Source: CAYFKJ01 sp964528595 (lineage in GTDB: Bacteria > Pseudomonadota > Alphaproteobacteria > UBA2966). Taken from it: a stretch of DNA of 35,950 nt. The position numbers were made by a program, and so were the translations under genes. Shown in pieces: positions 16,376-25,051 of this stretch. The notes below the pieces were generated by a model. The model was not told where the DNA came from. It made no database searches and saw nothing but the letters and a program-made list of their open reading frames with translations. The number at the start of each line of letters is the position of its first letter. Within the stretch, counting starts at the first letter, position 1. The stretch is from positions 1-35,950 of the forward strand of contig CAZGTM010000040.1 of assembly GCA_964528595.1 (NCBI GenBank). Reading direction: 5' to 3'.

Positions 16376-16463
16376 GACAAAAACCGAATGCTTCGAGCCG
16401 GTTGCCAAATCCTGGGAAACGAGGGCGAACGTCGGCCGCATGCCTCACCAATGGAGGGTAATT

Positions 16464-16934
16464 CTACCGTTCACCGCGAACGTAGGGGACGTATGCCATA
16501 TCCTCGCTCAGGATATGGTCGGTGAGCCATTCCTTGAGAAAGTTGAGAAATTCCTGGGCGTCGAAATCCTCCGGCGATGCCGTGTAATCGAGCTGAAACG
16601 CCTTGAAATCCAGCCGCAGGTCCGTGTGATGCTGGCGGTGCACCGCAAGGTCCGGATACTTTGCAGCCGCGAGGTACTTTTCCTCCCGCCTGAAGTGCTC
16701 GAGGACATAGGCCTCGAGGGCTTTCATCGTCGCTTCCACCGTCGATTGCGGCAGATTGCCGCGAACCGCACGTTCGAACTCGTTGACCAGATTGAACAGT
16801 TCCCGGTGATCGTTGTCGACCGAGCGGATGCCAAGCTTGTACTCCTTCGACCAGGGCATGAAATCTGTCGATTTCTTCGGCTGAGGAGGAGGGCCTGTGA
16901 ATATCGCCTTTATTTGTCCGAACATGTTCAGCAT
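16464..16934 (-). CDS. Bacteriohemerythrin
   Basis: A 156-aa soluble four-helix protein with a complete hemerythrin di-iron site: His43, His80, Glu84 (HxxxE), His99, His103 (HxxxH), His140 and Asp145 (HxxxxD). It should bind O2 reversibly and act in oxygen sensing, storage or delivery. The motif order and spacing match bacteriohemerythrins, with about 25 extra residues at the N-terminus. Translation may start at the first Met or at Met4. It lies between rnr upstream and the membrane histidine kinase downstream, all on the minus strand. A shared role with that kinase in oxygen response is only a guess from position. Confidence 0.92.
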   Translation of the reverse strand: MLNMFGQIKAIFTGPPPQPKKSTDFMPWSKEYKLGIRSVDNDHRELFNLVNEFERAVRGNLPQSTVEATMKALEAYVLEHFRREEKYLAAAKYPDLAVHRQHHTDLRLDFKAFQLDYTASPEDFDAQEFLNFLKEWLTDHILSEDMAYVPYVRGER

Positions 16935-17016
16935 CCAGTCTTCGAAAACGCAACAAACGCCTTCGGAAGGTCAAAGTCTATGCGTCATAGGGCCGCGCGG
17001 AAAGGAGTATGAACGG

Positions 17017-19260
17017 TCATCGGGCCCTCGTCCGCCGGGGCCGTTTGCCGGTTGGACGCCCGCGCTTGCCGCGTCGCCGGGGGCCCGTCGGCTTGTCCGG
17101 CCCACGATCCGCCAGCAGTTCAAAACGCAGCGATCCCGTCGCCGCGTCAGCTTCGGCGATGCGGACCTCAACGACGTCGCCCAGGCGATAGGCGACGCCG
17201 GTTTGATCGCCGACCAGGGCATGGTTCGCTTCGTCGTGGAAGAAAAACTCCGTCCCGAGGTGCCGCACCGGCACCATGCCGTCGGCGCCGGTTTCGTCGA
17301 GGGTGATGAACAAGCCAAACCGCGCAACGCCGGATATGCGCCCGGCAAACTCGGCGCCGATGCGGCTTTCCATGTAGGCGGCAAGATAGCGGTCGCGGGC
17401 TTCCCGTTCCGCCGCCGCCGCGCGCCGTTCGGTCATCGAAATGTGCTCGGCGGTATCGGCGAAGTTCAGCGTGGCCAGGTCGGATAAACCGTCGCTGCCC
17501 AAGCCGAGCGCCCGGATCAGTCCCCGGTGCACCAGAAGATCAGCGTAGCGCCGGATGGGTGAGGTAAAATGGGCGTAGCGCTTCAGCGCCAGTCCGAAAT
17601 GGCCGGCGTTGTCGGGGCTGTAGACCGCCTGTGACTGGCTGCGTAACACGACGGTGTTGACCAGATGATCGTGCGCCGTGCCTCTGGCGCGTTCCAATAT
17701 CTTGTTGAAGTCCCTCGGCTTGAGGGCCTGGCCCTTCGAGAGTTTGTAGTCGAGGCTGTCGAGAAAGTCCCGCAGCGCCGAAATCTTCTCGGGCGAGGGC
17801 GGTTCGTGAACGCGGTACATGCACGCCGTGCGTTTTTTCTCCAGCGTTTCGGCCGCCGCGACATTGGCCGCGATCATGAACTCTTCGATCAGACGATGGG
17901 CATCGAGGCGCGCCCTGGGCGCGACCGTTTCGACCCGGCCGTCCTCGCCCAGGCCGATGCGCAACTCCGGCACGTCGATATCCAGCGGTTGACGCTTGTT
18001 GCGCGCCCTTTCCAAGGCGGCGTAGGCGCCATAAAGCGGCGAAATAACACCCTCCAGCAGCGGCCGCGTCAGGTCATCGGGACTGCCGTCCATCGCGTTC
18101 TGGGTCTGCTGGTAACTGAGGCGGGCATGACTTCGCATCAGGCCGCGAAGAAACTTGTGGCGCCGGACCTTGCCGTTCTTGTCCAGCCACATTTGGACAG
18201 CCATGCAGGCCCGGTCCTCGTCCGGCACCAGCGAACACAATCCGGCGGACAGCGCCTCCGGGATCATCGGCACCACGCGGTCAGGGAAGTAGGTCGAATT
18301 GCCCCGCTCCCGCGCCTGGGTGTCCAGCGCCGAACCCTCCGTGACGTAGGCCGCGACGTCGGCGATGGCGACGATGATTTGCCAGCCGCCGGGATTGTCG
18401 GCGTCATCGTCGGCCGCCGCCCAGACCGCGTCGTCGTGATCGCGGGCCTCCTGGGGATCGATGGTGATCAGCGGAATGTCGCGCAGGTCCGTGCGGTCGC
18501 CGAGCTCGGGCGGTGTCGCCTGCTGGGCCTCCTCAAGCGCCGCCTCGGAAAACCGCGTTGGAATACCGTGGGTTTTGACGGCGATCAGGCTGTAGGTGGC
18601 GGGATCGCCCAGCGGGCCGACGATTTCCCTGACCCGCGCCTGTTTCAGTCCCAGCCGGCGTCCCTGGGTGATTTCGGCCAGGACGACGTCACCGGGTGCA
18701 GCACCTTGGGAATCGGGGCCGGAGACCGTAAATTCCGATTTGGCCCGGCGGTCGGTCGGCTCGATGCGGCCCTGACCGCCGATCAGACGGAAAACGCCGA
18801 CCACTTCCGCCTCGCTGCGGCCGATGGTGCGCATGATGCGCGCCTCGTAGGAGCCTTCCTCGAGTTTGGTCAGGCGGGCCAGGGCGCGGTCGCCGGGCGC
18901 CAAGGCCTTGGCGCCACGGCGGCTTTCGGTCACCAGGATGCGCGGCGGTTCATCGTCCGAGTGCCAGGTGGTGGGGCGGGCGTAGAGTTCGCCGTCGATG
19001 TCGATCTCGACGACTTCGATCACGGTGACCGGCGGCAATTCCCCGGCGGCGTGTAGGTGTCGCCGGTGACCGCGTTCGATCAGGCCGTCCTCACCCAGTT
19101 CCTTCAAGAGCTTCTTCAGCCGCATGCGGTCGGGCGAACCCTTGAGGCCGAAGGCGCGGGCGATCTCGCGCTTACCGACCTTGGACTTGCTGTCCTGAAT
19201 GAATTTCAGGACGTCCTTCTTATCGGGGAAATCGCTCGGTTTGCGCGGTCGTTTGGGCAC
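17017..19260 (-). CDS. rnr: Ribonuclease R
   Basis: A 747-aa 3'-5' exoribonuclease of the RNB (RNase II) family that degrades structured RNA. The N-terminal winged-helix and cold-shock-like regions (about residues 1-220) precede the RNB catalytic domain with the metal-binding aspartates in DPQEARDHDD (about 267-277). A C-terminal S1 domain (about 630-715) and a highly basic Arg/Lys/Pro tail follow. Size and layout fit RNase R rather than RNase II. The start is GTG, which shares one base with the topA stop (TAGTG), so translation is probably coupled to topA. It is the last gene of the pyrB-to-rnr run. Confidence 0.95.
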   Translation of the reverse strand: MPKRPRKPSDFPDKKDVLKFIQDSKSKVGKREIARAFGLKGSPDRMRLKKLLKELGEDGLIERGHRRHLHAAGELPPVTVIEVVEIDIDGELYARPTTWHSDDEPPRILVTESRRGAKALAPGDRALARLTKLEEGSYEARIMRTIGRSEAEVVGVFRLIGGQGRIEPTDRRAKSEFTVSGPDSQGAAPGDVVLAEITQGRRLGLKQARVREIVGPLGDPATYSLIAVKTHGIPTRFSEAALEEAQQATPPELGDRTDLRDIPLITIDPQEARDHDDAVWAAADDDADNPGGWQIIVAIADVAAYVTEGSALDTQARERGNSTYFPDRVVPMIPEALSAGLCSLVPDEDRACMAVQMWLDKNGKVRRHKFLRGLMRSHARLSYQQTQNAMDGSPDDLTRPLLEGVISPLYGAYAALERARNKRQPLDIDVPELRIGLGEDGRVETVAPRARLDAHRLIEEFMIAANVAAAETLEKKRTACMYRVHEPPSPEKISALRDFLDSLDYKLSKGQALKPRDFNKILERARGTAHDHLVNTVVLRSQSQAVYSPDNAGHFGLALKRYAHFTSPIRRYADLLVHRGLIRALGLGSDGLSDLATLNFADTAEHISMTERRAAAAEREARDRYLAAYMESRIGAEFAGRISGVARFGLFITLDETGADGMVPVRHLGTEFFFHDEANHALVGDQTGVAYRLGDVVEVRIAEADAATGSLRFELLADRGPDKPTGPRRRGKRGRPTGKRPRRTRAR

Positions 19261-21887
19261 TATTCAGTGGTTGCCTCGGCCTCGTCGGCGGTTTTCTTTT
19301 TCGGCGCGGCTTTCTTCTTGGCTGCCGTCTTTTTCTTCTTGGGCGCCGCCTTCTTCTTTTTCGCCGCCGGCTTCTTCTTGCCCTTGGCGGCGCGGGCCGC
19401 AATCAGTTCAAGCGCCTGTTCGAGCGTGACGGCCTCCGGCGAGGTGTCCTTGGGCAGCGTCGCATTGATCTTGCCGTGCTTGACGTAAGGTCCATAGCGG
19501 CCGTCGAGGACGTTGACAGGTTTGTCGTCGTCGGGGTGGTTGCCCAGCTCCTTCAGCACCGTGGCGGACGGTCCGCGGCCACCGCGTTGGGCCGCCTCGG
19601 CGATCAGCACCACGGCGCGGTTGAGACCCACCGAGAGTACGTTGTCGTCGCCCTTCAGCGAGACATATTTCTGATCGTGCCGCAGATAAGGACCATAGCG
19701 TCCGATGCCGGCCACGATTTTCTTGTTGGTTTCGGGATGCTGGCCGACGTCGCGCGGCAGACCCAGCAGCGCCACGGCGGTTTCGAGATCGACTTCGTCC
19801 GGCAGCACGTCCTTCGGCAGGGAAACGCGTTTGGGCTTTTCTTCGCCGTCGGCATCGCCCAGCTGGATATAGAAGCCATAGGGGCCCTTGCGCACGCTGA
19901 TCATGATGGCGGTGGCCGGGTCCGGTCCCAATTCGCGCGGGCCGTTGTCCGCCGGTCCGTCGCCGTTCATGTCGGCTAGTTGGCGCGTGTGTTTGCAGTC
20001 GGGATAGTTCGAACAGCCGATGAAGGCGCCGAACTTTCCGAGTTTGAGGCCGAGCCGACCGTCCTCGCACTGCGGGCACTTGCGCGGGTCGACGTCCGGA
20101 TCGTCCGAATGGAAGAAGTGGGGCCCGAGTATCTCGTCCAGCTTGTCGAGTACCTCGCGCACCCTGAGATCGGCGGTTTCCTCGACGGCTTCGTTGAAGG
20201 CAATCCAGAAGTCCCGCAGAACCACTTTCCAATCGACCGCACCGGCCGAGACGTCATCGAGACGGGCTTCCAGGTCGGCGGTGAAATCGTATTCGACGTA
20301 GCGCGTGAAAAAGCTGGACAGGAAGGTCGTAACCAGCCGGCCGCGGTCTTCCGGATGAAACCGGTTTTTCTCCAGCCGCACATAGTTGCGGTCCTGCAAT
20401 ACCGAGAGAATACTGGCGTAGGTCGACGGTCGGCCGATGCCCAATTCTTCCATGCGCTTGACCAGCGTGGCCTCGGAAAAGCGCGGCGGCGGCTCGGTGA
20501 AATGCTGCTTCGGCTTGACCGGGCCGTCGTTGAGGCTTTCGCCCTCCGCGACCTTGGGCAGACGCCCGTCCTCGCCGTTGCCGTTGTCGTCGTCGTCCTT
20601 GCCTTCCTCGTAGAGCTTGAGGAAACCGTCGAACAAGATTATGGAGCCCGTGGCGCGCAACGTCGCCTGACCGCCGGCATCGATGTCGATGGCGGCCTGT
20701 TGCAGGCGCGCCGAGGCCATCTGGCTCGCCATGGTGCGCTTCCAGATGAGCTCGTAAAGGCGGTACTCGTCGTTGCCCAGGATGCTGGAAAGATCCTTGG
20801 GCCGGCGTTCCAGTCCGGTCGGACGAATGGCTTCGTGCGCTTCCTGGGCATTCTTGGCCTTGGTCTTGTAAACGCGCGGCGCGTCCGGCACATAGGCGTC
20901 ACCGAAGTCCTCGCCGATCACGCTGCGGCAGGCCGTGATGGCTTCGTTGGCGATGGTGACGCCGTCCGTCCGCATGTAGGTGATCAGACCGACGGTCTCG
21001 CCGCCGATGTCGACGCCTTCGTAAAGGCGTTGCGCCACCTGCATGGTCTGGCGCGCGCTCATGCGCAGTTTGCGCGAGGCTTCCTGCTGCAGCGTCGAGG
21101 TCATGAAGGGCGGGTAGGGGTTGCGCGGGCGTTCCTTGGTTTCGACCTTGGCCACGCTGTAGGCAGCGGCATGACGGATCACGTCGACGGCGTGTGTGGC
21201 CGCCGCCTCGTTGGCAAGATCGAACTTGTCGAGCTTCTTGCCTTCGAGGTGCGTCAGCCGGGTGGTCAGCGCTTCTCCGGCGGCGGTTTTGAACTCGGCT
21301 TCGATCGACCAGTATTCGCGGGGCCGGAAGGCTTCGATTTCCAATTCGCGTTCGCACACCAGGCGCAGGGCGACCGACTGCACGCGCCCGGCCGAGCGCG
21401 AGCCCGGCAGTTTGCGCCACAACACCGGCGACAGCGTGAAGCCGACGAGGTAATCGAGCGCGCGGCGGGCCTGCTGGGCGTTGATCAGGTTCATGTCGAG
21501 GTCGCGCGGATTGGCGATGGCGTCGCGCACGGCCGTCTTGGTGATTTCGTTGAAGGCGACGCGTTTGACCTCGACGCCGTCCATCACGCCCTTTTCGTCG
21601 AGCGCCGCCAGCACATGCCAGGAGATCGCCTCGCCTTCGCGGTCGGGATCGGTGGCGAGATAGAGATGCCCCGCGCCCTTGGTCACTTTGGCGATGGCGG
21701 CGATGTGCTTGGCCGACTTGGGATCGGTCTGGTAGGTCATCGCGAAGTCTTCGTCGGGACGCACCGAACCGTCCTTCGGCGGCAGGTCGCGGACGTGGCC
21801 ATAGCTGGCGAGAACGACGAAATCGTCACCTAAATATTTATTGATCGTTTTGGCCTTGGCCGGCGATTCGACGACGACGACGTCCAT
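19260..21887 (-). CDS. topA: DNA topoisomerase I
   Basis: An 875-aa type IA topoisomerase that relaxes negative supercoils. The TOPRIM domain starts at the N-terminus (VVVESPAKAKTINKYLG, with DPDREGEAISWH). The active-site tyrosine is Tyr304 in LITYMRTDG. One four-cysteine zinc finger (about residues 600-628, CPQC then CSNYPDC) is followed by repeated C-terminal modules with GRYGPY-type motifs. The protein ends in a long Lys/Ala/Pro-rich tail, probably for non-specific DNA or RNA polymerase contact. ATG at 21887 is preferred over an in-frame GTG two codons earlier because GGAG lies 5 nt upstream. It overlaps rnr by one base and follows dprA. Confidence 0.96.
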   Translation of the reverse strand: MDVVVVESPAKAKTINKYLGDDFVVLASYGHVRDLPPKDGSVRPDEDFAMTYQTDPKSAKHIAAIAKVTKGAGHLYLATDPDREGEAISWHVLAALDEKGVMDGVEVKRVAFNEITKTAVRDAIANPRDLDMNLINAQQARRALDYLVGFTLSPVLWRKLPGSRSAGRVQSVALRLVCERELEIEAFRPREYWSIEAEFKTAAGEALTTRLTHLEGKKLDKFDLANEAAATHAVDVIRHAAAYSVAKVETKERPRNPYPPFMTSTLQQEASRKLRMSARQTMQVAQRLYEGVDIGGETVGLITYMRTDGVTIANEAITACRSVIGEDFGDAYVPDAPRVYKTKAKNAQEAHEAIRPTGLERRPKDLSSILGNDEYRLYELIWKRTMASQMASARLQQAAIDIDAGGQATLRATGSIILFDGFLKLYEEGKDDDDNGNGEDGRLPKVAEGESLNDGPVKPKQHFTEPPPRFSEATLVKRMEELGIGRPSTYASILSVLQDRNYVRLEKNRFHPEDRGRLVTTFLSSFFTRYVEYDFTADLEARLDDVSAGAVDWKVVLRDFWIAFNEAVEETADLRVREVLDKLDEILGPHFFHSDDPDVDPRKCPQCEDGRLGLKLGKFGAFIGCSNYPDCKHTRQLADMNGDGPADNGPRELGPDPATAIMISVRKGPYGFYIQLGDADGEEKPKRVSLPKDVLPDEVDLETAVALLGLPRDVGQHPETNKKIVAGIGRYGPYLRHDQKYVSLKGDDNVLSVGLNRAVVLIAEAAQRGGRGPSATVLKELGNHPDDDKPVNVLDGRYGPYVKHGKINATLPKDTSPEAVTLEQALELIAARAAKGKKKPAAKKKKAAPKKKKTAAKKKAAPKKKTADEAEATTE

Positions 21888-21954
21888 TTTCACTCCGCAA
21901 AAAACCTCCGCGAAACCGACGCGGATACCGGAAACTTCGACTTAAGCTACTGAA

Positions 21955-23073
21955 TTATATGAGGGAAACCTGATTTCCAGGGTGCCTTTCCAGACGTCCC
22001 GCCAATTCGAGCTCCAGCAAAATGGTGAAAACCACCGCTGGTGTCAAATGGCACTGTCGAACGAGTTCGTCAACCGGAACCGGCGTCGGCCCCAATTTTT
22101 CCCCGATCGCGCTGCGGGCGGCGTCCAGTTCCTCGGGCCTCGCTGGGTCGATTTTTCCTGCATCAAACAGGCCGCGTTCGGGCTCCTGGCCGGCCGGCAT
22201 CATCATGCCCTGCAGGGCGTCCAGCACGTCCTTTTCGCTCTCCACCAAGGTGGCCCCCTGGCGGATCAGATCGTTGGTGCCGCGGCAGCGCGGGTCGAGC
22301 GGCGAGCCCGGCACCGCCATCACCTCGCGACCCTGTTCGTTGGCCATGCGGGCGGTTATAAGGGAACCGGAACGCTGGGCCGCCTCGATCACCACGACGC
22401 CCAGCGACAGACCGGAGATCAGACGGTTGCGTCTGGGAAAATGCCGCCCCTGCGGTTTGGTGGCGACGGGCTGTTCGGCGACGACGACGCCCATTTCGCA
22501 GATTTGTTCGTATAGAACGTCATGCTCGGCGGGATAGACGACGTCGATGCCGCCCGCCACCACGGCCACCGTGCCGCTGCCGAGCGTTGCCTCGTGCACC
22601 GCCGCGTCGATGCCGCGCGCCAGGCCGGAAGAGGTAACAAGTCCCGCTTCGCCCAAATTTCCGGCGAGCTGGCGGGCGAACTTGGACCCGGCGGCGGAGG
22701 CGTTGCGCGCGCCCACGATGCCGACGGTGCGTTTGCTAAAGAGGTGTCCGTGGCCCTTGACGGAGATCACCGGCGGCGGATCGTGGATGGCCGCCAGCGG
22801 TTCGGGATAGTCCGGCTCGCCCAGGCTGAGTAACCTCGCACCGGCGGCCTCCGTCGCCGCCCACTCGTCTTCGGCCTGGGATTTCGAACATATCCGGATC
22901 GGCTTCCGCTGCCCGCCGCGCTTGGCCAGATCGGGCAGCGCCGCCAACGCTTCACCGGCATCCGGGAAGTGCGCCATCAGGTCCAAGTATGTCCTCGGAC
23001 CGACGTTCTCCGAACGGATTACCCGCAATCGGTTGAGCCGTTCGGCGTCTGTAATACTACCGGAACCCGTCAT
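21955..23073 (-). CDS. dprA: DNA-processing protein DprA
   Basis: A 372-aa DprA/Smf protein that binds incoming single-stranded DNA and loads RecA. An N-terminal SAM-like helical region (about residues 8-75) is followed by the Rossmann-like core with VGIVGARNAS, TSSGLARGIDAAVHEATL, GGIDVVYPAEH, FPRRNRLISGLS and EAAQRSGSLITA, all family landmarks. A C-terminal winged-helix domain (about 305-372) ends the protein. The start has no strong ribosome-binding site and lies 57 bases after plsY. No other competence gene is in the window, so it says little about natural transformation. Confidence 0.95.
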   Translation of the reverse strand: MTGSGSITDAERLNRLRVIRSENVGPRTYLDLMAHFPDAGEALAALPDLAKRGGQRKPIRICSKSQAEDEWAATEAAGARLLSLGEPDYPEPLAAIHDPPPVISVKGHGHLFSKRTVGIVGARNASAAGSKFARQLAGNLGEAGLVTSSGLARGIDAAVHEATLGSGTVAVVAGGIDVVYPAEHDVLYEQICEMGVVVAEQPVATKPQGRHFPRRNRLISGLSLGVVVIEAAQRSGSLITARMANEQGREVMAVPGSPLDPRCRGTNDLIRQGATLVESEKDVLDALQGMMMPAGQEPERGLFDAGKIDPARPEELDAARSAIGEKLGPTPVPVDELVRQCHLTPAVVFTILLELELAGRLERHPGNQVSLI

Positions 23074-23130
23074 GGCGGCACGATGGAACGGGAACTGCGC
23101 TTCGTCAACCCAAAGTGGATCGTTGACGCA

Positions 23131-23751
23131 TCATTCCTTCTTCTTCCCGATCCTCGGTTCCTCGCCTTTGAGCAAACGCCGGATGTTGGCGTGATGGCGG
23201 ATGAAGACGAGGACGGCGAGGAAGATGGCGAACTCCATGATCTGAGCGTTGGCCAGAAAATGGGCGTAAACCGGCGAAGCGGCCATAGCGACCAGGGCGG
23301 AAAGCGACGAGATGCGGAAGAGGGCGGCGGTGGCGGCCCAGGAGGCGCAAGCGAGCAGGCCCACCGGCCAGGAAATGGCGATCAGGATGCCCAACGTGGT
23401 GGCGACGCCCTTGCCGCCCTTGAACTTGAGATAGATCGGGAACAGGTGGCCGAGAAAGGCGCCGCCGCCGGCCATCACCGCCATATCGGGACCGAACAGC
23501 GCACCGCCGATCAGCACGGCCGCCGCACCCTTGCCTGAATCGAGGATCAGGGTGGCCAGCGCCAGGGCTTTATTGCCCGTCCTGAGGACATTGGTCGCGC
23601 CGATATTGCCCGAACCGATCTTGCGGATATCGCCGTAGCCGCCGAGCCGCGCCAGCACCAGGCCGAAAGGAACAGAGCCCAGAAGGTAGCCGGCCAGGGC
23701 ACCGGCCAGCAGCGGCCACCAGAGCGTGATGTCGCCCATGGGCTGGGGCAT
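23131..23751 (-). CDS. plsY: Acyl-phosphate:glycerol-3-phosphate acyltransferase PlsY
   Basis: A 206-aa inner-membrane enzyme that transfers an acyl group from acyl-phosphate to glycerol-3-phosphate, the first acylation of phospholipid synthesis. About five membrane helices surround the conserved cytoplasmic loops: GSVPFGLVLAR, GSGNIGATNVLRTGN with DSGKG, and KFKGGKGVATTLG. The ATG at 23751 (MPQPMGD) is chosen over an upstream extension that only reads through the pyrC-like gene. It starts 5 bases after that gene stops, so the two are tightly coupled. A plsX partner is not in the window. Confidence 0.95.
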   Translation of the reverse strand: MPQPMGDITLWWPLLAGALAGYLLGSVPFGLVLARLGGYGDIRKIGSGNIGATNVLRTGNKALALATLILDSGKGAAAVLIGGALFGPDMAVMAGGGAFLGHLFPIYLKFKGGKGVATTLGILIAISWPVGLLACASWAATAALFRISSLSALVAMAASPVYAHFLANAQIMEFAIFLAVLVFIRHHANIRRLLKGEEPRIGKKKE

Positions 23752-23755
23752 GCGT

Positions 23756-25051
23756 TCAGTCGCTTCCGTGTTCGAATACGGTGGCGCCGCCAACGACTGT
23801 GCGCACCGCGCGGCCCTGGATGGGACGGTCTTCGAAGGGCGAGTTCTTGGAACGCGAAAGGAAGGTTGTCTCTTCGATGCGCCAGGGCGCATCGGTGTCG
23901 ATCAGCACCAAGTCGGCGGGGGCGCCCGGGCTGAGCCGGCCGCAGTCCAGGCCGAGCAGGTCCGCCGGGGCCGATGTCATGGTCTCCAGCACCCGGTTTA
24001 GCGGCAGATGGCCGTTGTGGTGCAGTTCCAGGGCGATGGGCAGCATGGTTTGCAGCCCGATGGCGCCGTCGGCGGCTTGGACGAAGGGCCGGCGTTTGGC
24101 TTCCTGGTCATGCGGCGAGTGGTCGCTGACGATACAGTCGACGGTGCCGTCGGCGAGGCCCTCGACCACAGCGCGCCGGTCGTCCTCCGAGCGCAGCGGC
24201 GGCGAGACCTTCATGAAGGTGCGGTATTCGCCGATGGCGGTTTCGTTGAGGGAGAAGTGGTGGGCCGCGACGGAGCAACTGACCGGCAGGCCGCGTGCCT
24301 TGGCCCGGCGGATCGCCTCGACCGTCTCGCCTGTTGAAACACAGGCGGCGTGATAGCGTCCGCCGGTCATTTCGACCAGACGGATGTCGCGTTCCACCAT
24401 CATGACCTCGGCGGCGGCGGGCACGCCGGGCAACCCGAGCCGTGTCGCCGTTTCGCCGGCGTTCATGGCGCCTGACGCGGCCAGGGCCGGTTCCTCCGGG
24501 TGCTGGATGATGAGCAAATTCCAGGCCGTGGCGTACGAGAGGGCGCGGCGCATGACCTGGGCATCCGAAATGGCCCGGTGACCGTCCGAGAAGGCGACGG
24601 CGCCCGCTTCGGCCAGCATGCCCATTTCGGTGATTTCACGGCCCTGGCGGCCGCGCGTGACGCAGGCCGTGGGGACGACGTTGACGACGGCGGTTTCATG
24701 GGCCCGGCGGGCGACGAATTCCACCAGGGCGACTTCGTCGATGGGCGGTTCGGTCGAGGCCATGGCGGCGATGGTCGTGATGCCGCCCGCCGCCGCCGCC
24801 CGGCTGCCCGTCGCCATGGTTTCCTTATGCTCGGCTCCCGGTTCGCCCAGGTAGGCGCGGGCGTCGATCAGGCCCGGCGCCAGCACGTGGCCCCGGCAGT
24901 CCACCACCTCGGCGTCCTTGGGCGCGCCGTCGGCGAACAAGCCGGGGGCCAGTTCCGAGATTTTGCCGTCCTCGACCAGCACGCCGCCGGCGGCATCCAA
25001 TCCGGAGGCCGGATCGATCAGGCGGGCGTCGACGTAAGCGGTGCGGCTCAT
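23756..25051 (-). CDS. pyrC: Dihydroorotase-like protein lacking the HxH metal site (PyrC/PyrX type)
   Basis: A 431-aa amidohydrolase-fold protein of the class I dihydroorotase family. Family features remain: GEPGAEHKETMATGSRAAAAGGITT, SDHSPHDQEAK and a C-terminal DLVLIDTDAPW. However, the metal-binding HxH of active enzymes is replaced by Arg65 and Tyr67 (LIDARAYLGEPG), the substrate-binding Arg after it is Gly, and the usual HVST is CVST. It is therefore probably not catalytic. It overlaps pyrB by an ATGA junction. In Pseudomonas a similar inactive partner (PyrC'/PyrX) is needed to assemble aspartate transcarbamoylase, and many alphaproteobacteria carry the same variant. A true dihydroorotase should lie elsewhere. 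Confidence 0.88.
   Translation of the reverse strand: MSRTAYVDARLIDPASGLDAAGGVLVEDGKISELAPGLFADGAPKDAEVVDCRGHVLAPGLIDARAYLGEPGAEHKETMATGSRAAAAGGITTIAAMASTEPPIDEVALVEFVARRAHETAVVNVVPTACVTRGRQGREITEMGMLAEAGAVAFSDGHRAISDAQVMRRALSYATAWNLLIIQHPEEPALAASGAMNAGETATRLGLPGVPAAAEVMMVERDIRLVEMTGGRYHAACVSTGETVEAIRRAKARGLPVSCSVAAHHFSLNETAIGEYRTFMKVSPPLRSEDDRRAVVEGLADGTVDCIVSDHSPHDQEAKRRPFVQAADGAIGLQTMLPIALELHHNGHLPLNRVLETMTSAPADLLGLDCGRLSPGAPADLVLIDTDAPWRIEETTFLSRSKNSPFEDRPIQGRAVRTVVGGATVFEHGSD

Noticed and set aside
17665..19056. 463-aa open frame opposite rnr
   Set aside because: Antisense shadow of a conserved RNase R gene, with His/Arg/Val-rich composition typical of such frames.
19980..21833. 617-aa open frame on the plus strand opposite topA
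   Set aside because: It is a GC-driven antisense shadow: no ribosome-binding site, no recognisable domain, and topA on the other strand is fully conserved.
23756..25051. PyrC-like gene as a decaying pseudogene
   Set aside because: The frame is intact, tightly coupled to pyrB and plsY, and the same active-site loss is known for PyrB-associated partners, so it looks selected.
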